DNA of 53,273 nt, taken from contig CAYRXH010000009.1 in NCBI GenBank assembly GCA_964428185.1, positions 1 through 53,273 on the forward strand. The letters are read 5' to 3'. Numbering within the stretch: the first letter of the stretch is position 1; each line of letters begins with the position of its first letter. The stretch is from CAYMAZ01 sp964428185 (GTDB lineage: Bacteria > Bacteroidota > Bacteroidia > Bacteroidales > DTU049). The position numbers and the translations under genes were made by a program. Below are positions 27,547 through 35,727 of this stretch, piece by piece. The notes below the pieces were generated by a model, which ran no database searches, had not been told where the DNA came from, and saw nothing but the letters and a program-made list of their open reading frames with translations.

Positions 27547-27554
27547 CAAAAATA
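27547..27554 (-). promoter_or_regulatory. -7 promoter box of the YGxP/T9SS gene
   Basis: TATTTTTG on the minus strand, perfect consensus, 20 bp before the ATG at 27526. Confidence 0.6.
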
Positions 27555-27660
27555 ATGACCGCAGCAAACTATTGTGAACGAACTTGGTGAAATGTCCAAA
27601 CGGGATGGTGAAAACTGGAATGGATTTGTTGATTAAGCCGAAGCCTTCCCTTTGGGAGTA

Positions 27661-27802
27661 GATTTAAAGATTAAATGATTGCAGTGACTGGCTATTAGTG
27701 ATTAGTACCTGGTAATTAGTGATTTGTGATTGGCTGAAGAAAAATAACTTCATTATTTTCCCGAAGTGACTCCTTTGGAGCATGATGCAAGATTATTTAA
27801 CC
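27661..27802. repeat. Dispersed intergenic repeat, copy A
   Basis: The stretch begins GATTTAAAGATTAAATGATT (19 of 20 bases identical to 52810-52829). It continues with several TTAGTGATT units and ends with the small palindromic segment GACTCCTTTGGAGCAT (27768-27783) followed by TGATGCAA. Copy B has the same elements in the same order. Confidence 0.6.
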
Positions 27803-27814
27803 TTTCAACATTAC

Positions 27815-30754
27815 TTAAAGTCCCTTCAACAGCACCTCTGCAGGATGATATGCTTTTCTTCCAGTTCCGTCTTTGATCTGTACCCTGCAACTGGTGCCTG
27901 GTGCTACGATCAATTCGTCAGGTTCTGATTTTCTCACTTGGGGAAACAACACCAGTTCCCCTATTTTCATCGATACTTCATAGTGTTCTTTCTCGTAACC
28001 AAAAGCTCCGGCCATTCCGCAACATCCTGATTTGATTTCTGTTACCCTGAAATTCTCAGGCAATTCAAGCATCCTTTTCAATACTGATGTATCTGCCAAT
28101 GCTTTCTGATGACAGTGTCCGTGCATTTTTATCTTGACTTCAGCCTGATTGAAGTCTTTAGCACTGATTTTCCCTGAATCAACTTCACGAATGATGAATT
28201 CTTCAAATAAAAAAGCATGTTCTGATATACTTACTGCAGCGGATTGAAACGAATCATCACAAAGACTGATGTACTCATCACGGAAACTAAGAATTGCCGA
28301 AGGCTCAATACCAACCAGAGGACAATGTTCATTAAGCATTTTGCTGAAAATCTCAATGTTTTTATGCACTATTTGTTTTGCCTTTCTGAGCAGCCCCTTT
28401 GATAAAAAAGTCCTGGCACTGACTTCATGATGAACAATATGAATATGATAAGCCAGTCTTACCAGTAGTTCAACAACAGCCATCCCCACATGTGCATCTT
28501 GATAATTGCTGAATTCATCAATAAACAGCACCAGCTCTCCCCTGCTCTTTTCTTTGGGCGGATTATGTTGTTTCAGATATTTTGCAGCCTGCTTGCGCAA
28601 TGTCTTCTTCGGCAAGACCGGCATTGAACGTTTTTTTGAAAACCCGATCATGCCCAGCAGCAGACCCGAAAAAAATCTGGTTCTCATCATTGTATTATAT
28701 AGCCAGGGCACAAACATGCCCAGCCTGTTCAGTGTATCAATATATGCCACTGCCTTTGACCTGAGTGGAATACCATGAGCATCATACCAGTGTTGCAGAA
28801 ACTCAGCTTTGTATCTGGTCATATCAACATTTGAAGGGCATTCGGAACTACACGCTTTACATGAAAGACATAAATCCAGTACTTCATAAATCTCCTTATG
28901 ATCAAAAGGGTTCTTCTTTGGCGAATTGGTCAGAAACTCACGCAGTATATTTGCTCTTGCTCTGGTTGTGTGCTTTTCGTCAAGTGTGGCCATATAGCTT
29001 GGACACATTGTGCCTCCGCTCAAATGTGTTCTTCTGCAGTCGGCTGATCCATTACATTTTTCAACGGATCTCAGGATATCTCCATCAGCCGAAAAATCAA
29101 AAAAAGTGTGCGGTACTTCTGGCCTGTTTTCAGTCTGAAATCTCAATGAGGTATTCATCTGAGGTGTATCTATGATCTTTCTTCGGTTGAAAACACCATG
29201 CGGATCCCACACTTGTTTCAGCTCAGAAATCAACTGATAGTTCTTTTCTCCGATCATGAGCGGAATAAATTCTCCTCTGAGACGACCGTCGCCATGCTCA
29301 CCGCTCAGACTTCCTCCAAATTTCTTCACCAGTAGAGCAGTCTCTCGTGCAATGAGCCTGAACAGTTCAACATCTTTGGGTTCTTTCAGGTTTAAAACAG
29401 GACGCAAATGAAGTTCTCCTGTTCCGATGTGGGCATAATACACGCACTGTAATCCATGTTTTTTCAATAGTAGTTCAATTTCACGAATGTATTGCGGCAA
29501 TTTTGCAGGACTGACTGCTGTATCTTCAATCACAGGAACAGGTTTCGCATCTCCGGGCATATTTGAAAGCACTCCCAATCCGGCCTTGCGAAGATTCCAC
29601 ACTTTTTTGATGTCATCACCACACACAAGCGAAAAATGATATCCAAGTCCTCTGCTTTTCATACTTTCAATCATCAGCCCTGAGCGATGCTCAAGCTCCT
29701 CCATTGAATTACCTGTAAATTCAACAATCAAAACAGCACTGGGCTCACCCTCAATGAAAAATCTGTTTTTATTTTGTGTTGGATTTTCTTTTGTCAGTTG
29801 AAGGATTTTTCCATCCATAAGTTCAACAGAAGCCGGCTGATGCTCAAGGGCTAACAGATTTGCTTGAAGTGACTCTTGTACAGAATTCAGATGGACACAT
29901 ACAAGATTCACCGCAGGTGGAGGCAATTCAACAAGATTCAATGTTGCTGAAATGATGAATGCAAGTGTGCCTTCTGAGCCTGCAATAAGTTTAGACATAT
30001 TAAAAGGTTCAGTATTAGCCGTAAATGGCTCGGTTTCAAGAAGCAGATCAACGGCATAACCGGTATTGCGGCGTTTTATCTCCGGGTCTGGATATTCATT
30101 GCGGATCTCTCGCTGAATTTCAGGATCAGATAAGCGATCTCTGATATGTCGGTATAATGAACCTTCGAGATTCTGAAGTTCACACTTTGCATGAAACTCT
30201 TCAACAGATAACTTGGAAAAAGTTACTTCACTGCCATCGCTAAGAATACAATCAACCGACAGCAGATGATCACGGGTGCTTCCATAAATCAGTGAATGGG
30301 CACCACATGAATTGTTGCCAATCATTCCACCTATCATACATCTATTTGATGTGGAAGTTTCCGGACCGAAAAACAAACCATATTGTTTCAGAACCATATT
30401 CAATTCATCAGGGATCACCCCTGGCTGAACAGTAACACACCTATTCTTGTGATCAATATTCAGAATCTTAGTGAAATGCTTTGAAACATCAACCACAATT
30501 CCGTTGCCCACCACTTGTCCTGCAAGCGATGTGCCTGCTGTCCTCGGAATTAGCGTGAGTCGGTATTTTGAGGCCAGCTTAATCAACTGAATAATATCTT
30601 CCTTATTTTCAGGATAACATACCAAAGAAGGCTTTTCGCGATAGGCGGATGCGTCTGTTGCATACATGATCAGATGGAGCTCATCTGTGAAAATTTCACC
30701 TGAAAAAACAGATTTCAGGTCATCAAGGAATACATCAATCCTTGTTTGAGCCAT
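27815..30754 (-). CDS. YdiJ/Dld-like FAD and Fe-S dehydrogenase (D-2-hydroxyacid type)
   Basis: 979 residues. Residues about 1-450 form an FAD-binding oxidase unit (PRTAGTSLAGQVVGNGIVVD near 76-95, then GGMIGNNSCGAHSLIYG). An FAD-oxidase C domain follows (HIGTGELHLRP and SGEHGDGRLRGEF). Then come 4Fe-4S ligands (MCPSYM; CLSCKACSSECPSNVD at about 629-644). The C-terminal domain is of CCG type, with HGHCHQKAL and GCCGMAGAFGYE at about 908-919. Such fused proteins oxidise D-lactate, D-2-hydroxyglutarate or similar and feed electrons to the membrane. Which substrate is used cannot be told. It begins 20 bp inside the end of folC and is probably co-transcribed. Confidence 0.9.
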   Translation of the reverse strand: MAQTRIDVFLDDLKSVFSGEIFTDELHLIMYATDASAYREKPSLVCYPENKEDIIQLIKLASKYRLTLIPRTAGTSLAGQVVGNGIVVDVSKHFTKILNIDHKNRCVTVQPGVIPDELNMVLKQYGLFFGPETSTSNRCMIGGMIGNNSCGAHSLIYGSTRDHLLSVDCILSDGSEVTFSKLSVEEFHAKCELQNLEGSLYRHIRDRLSDPEIQREIRNEYPDPEIKRRNTGYAVDLLLETEPFTANTEPFNMSKLIAGSEGTLAFIISATLNLVELPPPAVNLVCVHLNSVQESLQANLLALEHQPASVELMDGKILQLTKENPTQNKNRFFIEGEPSAVLIVEFTGNSMEELEHRSGLMIESMKSRGLGYHFSLVCGDDIKKVWNLRKAGLGVLSNMPGDAKPVPVIEDTAVSPAKLPQYIREIELLLKKHGLQCVYYAHIGTGELHLRPVLNLKEPKDVELFRLIARETALLVKKFGGSLSGEHGDGRLRGEFIPLMIGEKNYQLISELKQVWDPHGVFNRRKIIDTPQMNTSLRFQTENRPEVPHTFFDFSADGDILRSVEKCNGSADCRRTHLSGGTMCPSYMATLDEKHTTRARANILREFLTNSPKKNPFDHKEIYEVLDLCLSCKACSSECPSNVDMTRYKAEFLQHWYDAHGIPLRSKAVAYIDTLNRLGMFVPWLYNTMMRTRFFSGLLLGMIGFSKKRSMPVLPKKTLRKQAAKYLKQHNPPKEKSRGELVLFIDEFSNYQDAHVGMAVVELLVRLAYHIHIVHHEVSARTFLSKGLLRKAKQIVHKNIEIFSKMLNEHCPLVGIEPSAILSFRDEYISLCDDSFQSAAVSISEHAFLFEEFIIREVDSGKISAKDFNQAEVKIKMHGHCHQKALADTSVLKRMLELPENFRVTEIKSGCCGMAGAFGYEKEHYEVSMKIGELVLFPQVRKSEPDELIVAPGTSCRVQIKDGTGRKAYHPAEVLLKGL

Positions 30755-32066
30755 TATTAAAATATTTGGATTTCAGCAGTGGAATTTCAGCAACAACAAA
30801 TGTACTTCCACCTGCAAAGATAATATCAGTTTCAGGGTCAGCCTGATCCATAGCATGTTCAAAAGCTGCTTTCACAGAAGAATGAGCTACAAATTCATAC
30901 CCCCTTGATTCAGCGACTTTTGCAATTTCTCTGACATCCATTGCCCGGGGAACTGATGCACTGCAGAAATAATATCTGGCATCTGAAGGCAATATATCAA
31001 AAAGTTCATGCAGGTTTTTGTCATTATTTACACCCATAATCACATGCAGTTTCGAAAATTTTAAGGTTTTAAGTTGTTTGAAAACCACACTGAGTCCTGC
31101 ATTGTTGTGAGCCACATCACAGATAAACCGAGGTGATTTTGAAACCATATCCCAGCGTCCCATGATTGAAGTGTTTTTAATGACATTTCTGATGCCACGG
31201 CGTATGTGCTTTTTCCTCAGTGATATTCCTGATTTGCGAAGACGACGACAGGATTCAACAACTGTGAGTATGTTTTGTTTCTGGTAATCACCGGATAATG
31301 GGCAACATATATGTTTTATATATAATTCGCCATTCAGAAGAACATTTCCGCAAAGTTTATCAGTACAAGCAGTATTGTGAAAAAAATACAGCCTTTTGTC
31401 AGATCGTTTCAATGGGGCAGATTTTTCTGCAGCAACATGTTTAAATACCGGAAGCGTTTTGTCATTTGACTCACCTATAACAACAGGAACACCCGGTTTG
31501 ATTATTCCTGCCTTTTCTGAGGCAATCTGATTTAATGTATCTCCGAGAAACATGGTATGATCAAAGGATATATTCGTTATAACAGAAAGAACAGGATGAA
31601 TCACATTGGTTGAATCAAGTCTGCCGCCCATCCCTGTTTCAACAACAACAATATCAGTTTTTTCATCCATGAACCAACAAAACGCCAGAGTCACTGAAAT
31701 CTCAAAAAAGGAAGGCTGAATCTCTTCGATCTTCTTTTTGTATTTTCCAATAAACTGAGTGACATAATCTTCAGATATCATAGCACCGTTTATTCTCATT
31801 CTTTCACGATAATCTAACAGATGTGGGGAAGTAAATAATCCGGTTTTTAATCCGGACTCCTGCAAAACAGAAGCCAGCATATGTGATATTGATCCCTTTC
31901 CGTTGGTTCCTGCCACATGAATACATTTCAAGTCAAGATGGGGATTTCCTGTCATACCCATCAACTTAATGGTATTATCCAGATTTGCCTTGTATGCAGG
32001 TGCACCAACTCGTTGATACATTGGAAGTTTTTCAAATATCCACTGAACAGTTTCTTTGTAAGTCAT
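30735..32066 (-). CDS. folC: Folylpolyglutamate/dihydrofolate synthase
   Basis: 443 residues from the ATG at 32064-32066. An ATG 42 bp further out precedes the promoter box and gives a non-homologous N-terminus, so I reject it. ATP site GTNGKGS is at 53-59. TSPHLLDYRERMRING and ETGMGGRLDSTN are the folate and metal-binding segments. DVAHN near 325-330 begins the C-terminal Mur-ligase-like domain. It adds glutamates to folate and may also make dihydrofolate. Its 3' end overlaps the dehydrogenase gene by 20 bp. Confidence 0.93.
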   Translation of the reverse strand: MTYKETVQWIFEKLPMYQRVGAPAYKANLDNTIKLMGMTGNPHLDLKCIHVAGTNGKGSISHMLASVLQESGLKTGLFTSPHLLDYRERMRINGAMISEDYVTQFIGKYKKKIEEIQPSFFEISVTLAFCWFMDEKTDIVVVETGMGGRLDSTNVIHPVLSVITNISFDHTMFLGDTLNQIASEKAGIIKPGVPVVIGESNDKTLPVFKHVAAEKSAPLKRSDKRLYFFHNTACTDKLCGNVLLNGELYIKHICCPLSGDYQKQNILTVVESCRRLRKSGISLRKKHIRRGIRNVIKNTSIMGRWDMVSKSPRFICDVAHNNAGLSVVFKQLKTLKFSKLHVIMGVNNDKNLHELFDILPSDARYYFCSASVPRAMDVREIAKVAESRGYEFVAHSSVKAAFEHAMDQADPETDIIFAGGSTFVVAEIPLLKSKYFNNGSNKD

Positions 32067-32086
32067 AACATCAAGAAGTAGAAAGG

Positions 32087-32094
32087 CAAAATTA
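32087..32094 (-). promoter_or_regulatory. -7 promoter box of folC
   Basis: TAATTTTG on the minus strand, perfect consensus, 20 bp before the ATG at 32066. It decides the folC start. Confidence 0.6.
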
Positions 32095-32108
32095 TGAGAT
32101 TTTTTCAA

Positions 32109-32483
32109 AACAAACTGAAATGGTTTTGTTTTTCAGAAAAGATTTGCATATTTGAGAAAATCATTATTATTTATTAATTACACCCTGATTAACAATACTT
32201 TACAATGTAAAATAGTTTAAAAAAACTCTATCATCTCGTCACCAAATACAATCATTTATCCACATAAAAATGCTGTTTATCACATAAGTATATGGCATTT
32301 GATTGAATGATTATAGTCTTATCTTCAAATAAATCTAAATTTTAGACACATCTTTTCATACAACTTCGAAAATCGATCATGAGTATTATATCTTTACATT
32401 ATTAATAATATTGCAGACATCACAAAAACCCTGATGAATTTATGCAAAGGAGTGGCTTTGACAAGCAATAATACAAATCCTAA
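32109..32483. other. AT-rich intergenic region
   Basis: No open frame of interest, no hairpin with a T run and no clear promoter box on the plus strand. It separates folC from the gene remnant that follows. Confidence 0.4.
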
Positions 32484-32778
32484 GTGGGCATCAATTCTAT
32501 GTATAACGTAAAAGTCGGGACAAGTGCAACACCAATAGGAGAAGGATGTGCAAACTGATATGCTTTAAGTGAGAAGTGAAGGAATTAAACCTTTCGAGTT
32601 TCTTATCTTTAACTGCCGGGACGAACTTGACTTTGAAAATACTTCACCTGATTAGGGATGGGATGTAAATTATCAGAGCAGGTCTGGTGAATCAGCCGTA
32701 TTTGCTTTGACTGTCAGAAAAACATTCAGTAATGGTCAGGAATTTCAGATATACGGAAATGCGACACTTGTCAGATAA
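32484..32778 (+). pseudogene. Remnant of an unidentified coding sequence
   Basis: Two adjacent frames read as protein but are interrupted. From 32484: VGINSMYNVKVGTSATPIGE, then a stop. After a frame change, from 32581: GIKPFEFLIFNCRDELDFEN, a TAG at 32653, then GWDVNYQSRSGESAVFALTV and NGQEFQIYGNATLVR, ending with TAA at 32776. Amino-acid composition and strand-like alternation look genuine, but I do not recognise the family. There is no start, at least one frameshift and at least two stops. Confidence 0.45.
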
Positions 32779-32818
32779 TACGTTTTCTTTGAAATTATAA
32801 AATGATGTTGAGCAGGCA

Positions 32819-33706
32819 TTATAAGCTCTGCAGCGGTTCTGGCTTCGCATCCTCTGGAATATTCTGAATTGCATATTCAAGATTTCTGAGTAGCTTTTCC
32901 TTGTCTCTTCCCATAGTTCCTTCAAGAGCCAGCAAATTGGAAACATGATTGCTACGGTAAATCACATTCTCAACATTCAGGTGTTCTATAAATGTATGCA
33001 ATTCCTCAAACAATTCCTTCCAGGTTTGCTGAATATACTCACCTTTGAAACGAGTTTCAAAATGTTGCTGGCCAAAAGGCATGCTCAACGTTAGTGTTGA
33101 TAAGTATTTAGGGTTTAGTTCATTAATAATTTGAGCAGACATCAAGGCATGCTGTTGACTGTATTTTTTTCCTCCCAAGCCATTAATAATCATAATTGAA
33201 GTATCAAAACCTGCCTCGTGAGCCATACTGATACCCTGCAAAGTTGTTTCATACGTCTCACCTTTCTCAATCAACTGCAACAATTCATTATCTCCTGTTT
33301 CAATTCCAATATAAAGCAGTTTGAAACCTTCATTTCTGAGTGTCTTTAACTCTTTTGGATTTTTTTGCAGAATATCCTTTGGCAGTGCATAGCTTGAAAT
33401 ACGTTGCAATTTTGGAAAAAGAACATTGATTTCTTTAATCAACTGTAAAAGTTTATGGGTCGAAAGGACGAAGGCATTCCCATCAGCAATAAACACACGA
33501 CGACAACCATCATACATTCGGGCAAGAGTTTGAATATCATTTTTCACATCCTCAAAACTTCTTACTCTAAATTTTTTGGAGGTGTACATCTCACAAAAGG
33601 CACATTTGTTCCATGAACAGCCGATTGTTGCCTGTACAATTGCTGAACGAGCTTCAGCCGGTGGTCTGAACAGTGGTTCGTCGTAAGGGATTTTTTCAAA
33701 AAACAT
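32819..33706 (-). CDS. Radical SAM protein with a CX4CX2C motif
   Basis: 295 residues. The cluster motif is Cys30, Cys35 and Cys38 in TIGCSWNKCAFCEMY, so the first spacing is four residues and not the usual three. This variant occurs in a known uncharacterised branch with the same N/K-C-x-F-C core. The Elp3/MiaB-type radical SAM barrel follows (YIGIETGDNELLQLIEKG, then MIINGLGG). No extra substrate domain is visible, and the function is unknown. A -7 box lies only 4 bp before the ATG, which would give a leaderless mRNA. The adjacent gene remnant is on the opposite strand. Confidence 0.85.
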   Translation of the reverse strand: MFFEKIPYDEPLFRPPAEARSAIVQATIGCSWNKCAFCEMYTSKKFRVRSFEDVKNDIQTLARMYDGCRRVFIADGNAFVLSTHKLLQLIKEINVLFPKLQRISSYALPKDILQKNPKELKTLRNEGFKLLYIGIETGDNELLQLIEKGETYETTLQGISMAHEAGFDTSIMIINGLGGKKYSQQHALMSAQIINELNPKYLSTLTLSMPFGQQHFETRFKGEYIQQTWKELFEELHTFIEHLNVENVIYRSNHVSNLLALEGTMGRDKEKLLRNLEYAIQNIPEDAKPEPLQSL

Positions 33707-33710
33707 GGTG

Positions 33711-33718
33711 CAAAACTA
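33711..33718 (-). promoter_or_regulatory. Possible -7 box giving a leaderless transcript
   Basis: TAGTTTTG on the minus strand, perfect consensus, 4 bp before the ATG at 33706. With usual spacing transcription would start at about the A of the ATG. Confidence 0.4.
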
Positions 33719-33739
33719 TTGAAAAACTCCATTCTGAAC

Positions 33740-33767
33740 AAAAAAAAGCCCCGTCATTTCTGACGGG
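33740..33767 (-). terminator. Rho-independent terminator of the DUF4476 gene
   Basis: On the minus strand a 7 bp stem CCCGTCA/TGACGGG with a 4-base loop is followed by GC and a run of T. It lies 30 bp after the stop at 33797. Confidence 0.85.
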
Positions 33768-33796
33768 ACCGCAACACACATAGCGATGAGTGTTTT

Positions 33797-34588
33797 TCAG
33801 TATCCTGAGCCATATCCGATAAAGTCGAACAGCTCACGCCTGCTGCTGCTGAAAGTGAATGCATTGGCTACCATAAAATACGAGCCCGGATCGAGCACAA
33901 ACGGGTAAGCAAACTTTGCAAAATCAAGCTTATTTGATTCAAAAGTAAACAATGAAGTCAGTTCATAAATCTGAGAAGAGGTCAATCTGTTTCTGCTAAC
34001 TGCGAACTTTGCAAAATCAAGTCTGTTACTATCAAAGGCAGTGGAAGCCATAGATCTCTTCAACTCGGCAAATGCAGCCGGATTCATTCCGTACACATAA
34101 GCCTCATATACATAACCTCCTCCCTGATGAGCGTAATTGCCCACATATCCATAATGACCTCCACCGCCTGAGTGATGACCGTAATGATTTCCGTTATAAT
34201 TGTTATGTCCGTAGTGATTTCCGTTGTTTCCGTTCCCATATCCCTGATTCAGCAAAACCTTTTTAATAATATGCAGCCTGAAACCCCTCCCAATTTCAGC
34301 ATAGGTTAGATATCCACCCTGTAGAAAGATTTGTCCGCTGTAGAATAATTCAGTATATGTTTCATGTCCCAAACCATACATGATTCTGTATATATCCAGT
34401 TTGTGATATCCATGCTCCAGATCAGTGATATAATATCTGCCTGTATTTTCATTAAATTCATAATTGTCAATTACCACAATCATGCTGGCATCATCAAACA
34501 TCCTGATGTCAAGTTCGGCAGGAGCAGAAAAAAGAACAAACTGAAGTGATAGAAGAAGAATAAAAAGGATTAGTAATTTTGTTTTCAT
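33797..34588 (-). CDS. Secreted DUF4476 protein with a Gly/His/Asn-rich linker
   Basis: 263 residues from the ATG at 34586-34588, preceded by GGAGG at the right distance. The ATG 24 bp upstream would spoil the signal peptide. The signal peptide ends LFSAPA. Residues about 25-110 form a beta-rich domain. Residues about 114-158 are a low-complexity linker with NGNHYGH repeats, possibly metal-binding. Residues about 170-255 are DUF4476 with its internal duplication (FDSNRLDFAKFA and FESNKLDFAKFA, with LTSSQIYELTSLF). DUF4476 proteins are secreted and of unknown function. A strong terminator follows. Confidence 0.85.
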   Translation of the reverse strand: MKTKLLILFILLLSLQFVLFSAPAELDIRMFDDASMIVVIDNYEFNENTGRYYITDLEHGYHKLDIYRIMYGLGHETYTELFYSGQIFLQGGYLTYAEIGRGFRLHIIKKVLLNQGYGNGNNGNHYGHNNYNGNHYGHHSGGGGHYGYVGNYAHQGGGYVYEAYVYGMNPAAFAELKRSMASTAFDSNRLDFAKFAVSRNRLTSSQIYELTSLFTFESNKLDFAKFAYPFVLDPGSYFMVANAFTFSSSRRELFDFIGYGSGY

Positions 34589-34815
34589 GGCTTTGTCCTC
34601 CAAAATTTCCAATAGATTTGCTAATATTATGCCAAACAGATATTATTCAGATTATCAGGATTTTAAGATAAAAATGAGCGTTCATGAGTTTGATAAATTA
34701 CATCCAAAAACTCTTGTGTATTTTAATTTATTCTAAATAGTATATGTTATCGTTTAAGGGTTAATAAATACTAATAAAAATTGCTTTTTTTTCACAACTG
34801 ATAAAAAATGTTTTT

Positions 34816-34823
34816 TACTTTTG
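34816..34823 (+). promoter_or_regulatory. -7 promoter box of the rnf operon
   Basis: TACTTTTG, perfect consensus, 26 bp before the GTG start of rnfB. Confidence 0.6.
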
Positions 34824-34849
34824 CCTCGAAATAAAAAAACTAGAAAAAG

Positions 34850-35713
34850 GTGAATTCAATAGTAACAGCATTAATTATCCTTGGGGTTCTTGGATTGTTG
34901 TTTGGCATAATTATTTATTATGTAGGGCAGAAATTCAAGGTGATAGAAGACCCTCTCATTGACGAAGTTGCAGAATTATTACCTGGCGCCAATTGCGGAG
35001 GATGTGGTTTGGCAGGTTGTCGTGCATTTGCAGAGGCCCTTGTGTCAGCAAAGAATTTTGAAGGGTTGAATTGTCCTGTTGGAGGCAATGCTACAGTTGC
35101 AACAATTGCTCCATTGCTTGGAATAAAAGCAGTTGAAAAAGATCCGGATATTGCTGTTGTTCGATGCAATGGCACTTTTGAGAATGCAAAATCAAAGCTC
35201 AGATATGATGGTCCTGCCACCTGTGCCTTTGCACATAATCTTTTCAGTGGAGAGAATGGTTGTCCTCATTCATGTCTCGGGCTTGGTGACTGTGTTGTAT
35301 CTTGTACTTTTGATGCCATTCATATTGATAAGAATACGGGGCTTCCTGTGGTTAATGAAGAAAAATGTGTTGCCTGCGGAGCATGTGTAAAGGCATGTCC
35401 CAGATCGATTATTGAACTCCGACCCAAAGGAAAGAAAAGTCGCAGGATATATGTGTGTTGTATGAACATGGAAAAAGGTGCAGTGGCGCGTAAAAACTGC
35501 GTGGTTGCATGTATAGGTTGCGGCAAGTGCGTAAAAATTTGTGAATATGATGCCATAACAATGGAAAACAATCTGGCATATATAGATCCTCACAAGTGTA
35601 AACTTTGCAGAAAATGTGTTGCAGAATGTCCTACAGGAGCAATCATAGAATTGAATTTTCCACCACGTAAAGAAACTGCTGTGAAAGAAACTATTGACAG
35701 CACTGAAGCATAA
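34850..35713 (+). CDS. rnfB: RNF complex subunit B (polyferredoxin)
   Basis: 287 residues, GTG start at 34850. An N-terminal helix (about 5-25) anchors it. The 4Fe-4S domain has Cys49, Cys52, Cys57 and Cys75 (GANCGGCGLAGC). Further ligand sets are Cys138/142/148/152, Cys173/176/179/183, Cys217/221/224/227/231 and Cys250/253/256/260, so the protein could hold about five clusters. It takes electrons from ferredoxin into the ion-pumping RNF complex. It is first in the order rnfBCDGEA, the order I expect for Bacteroidota. Confidence 0.95.
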   Translation: MNSIVTALIILGVLGLLFGIIIYYVGQKFKVIEDPLIDEVAELLPGANCGGCGLAGCRAFAEALVSAKNFEGLNCPVGGNATVATIAPLLGIKAVEKDPDIAVVRCNGTFENAKSKLRYDGPATCAFAHNLFSGENGCPHSCLGLGDCVVSCTFDAIHIDKNTGLPVVNEEKCVACGACVKACPRSIIELRPKGKKSRRIYVCCMNMEKGAVARKNCVVACIGCGKCVKICEYDAITMENNLAYIDPHKCKLCRKCVAECPTGAIIELNFPPRKETAVKETIDSTEA

Positions 35714-35727
35714 TAAATTTGAATCCC

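Noticed and set aside
28506..29175. Plus-strand open frames inside the dehydrogenase gene
   Set aside because: Antisense shadows of a long gene with clear domain motifs.
32066..32108. Upstream ATG for folC at 32108
   Set aside because: It lies before the -7 box and would add 14 residues that do not fit the family N-terminus.
34600..34640. Sigma-54-like promoter upstream of the DUF4476 gene
   Set aside because: TTGGCA is present on the minus strand but the downstream element is TAGC instead of TTGC and the fit is poor.
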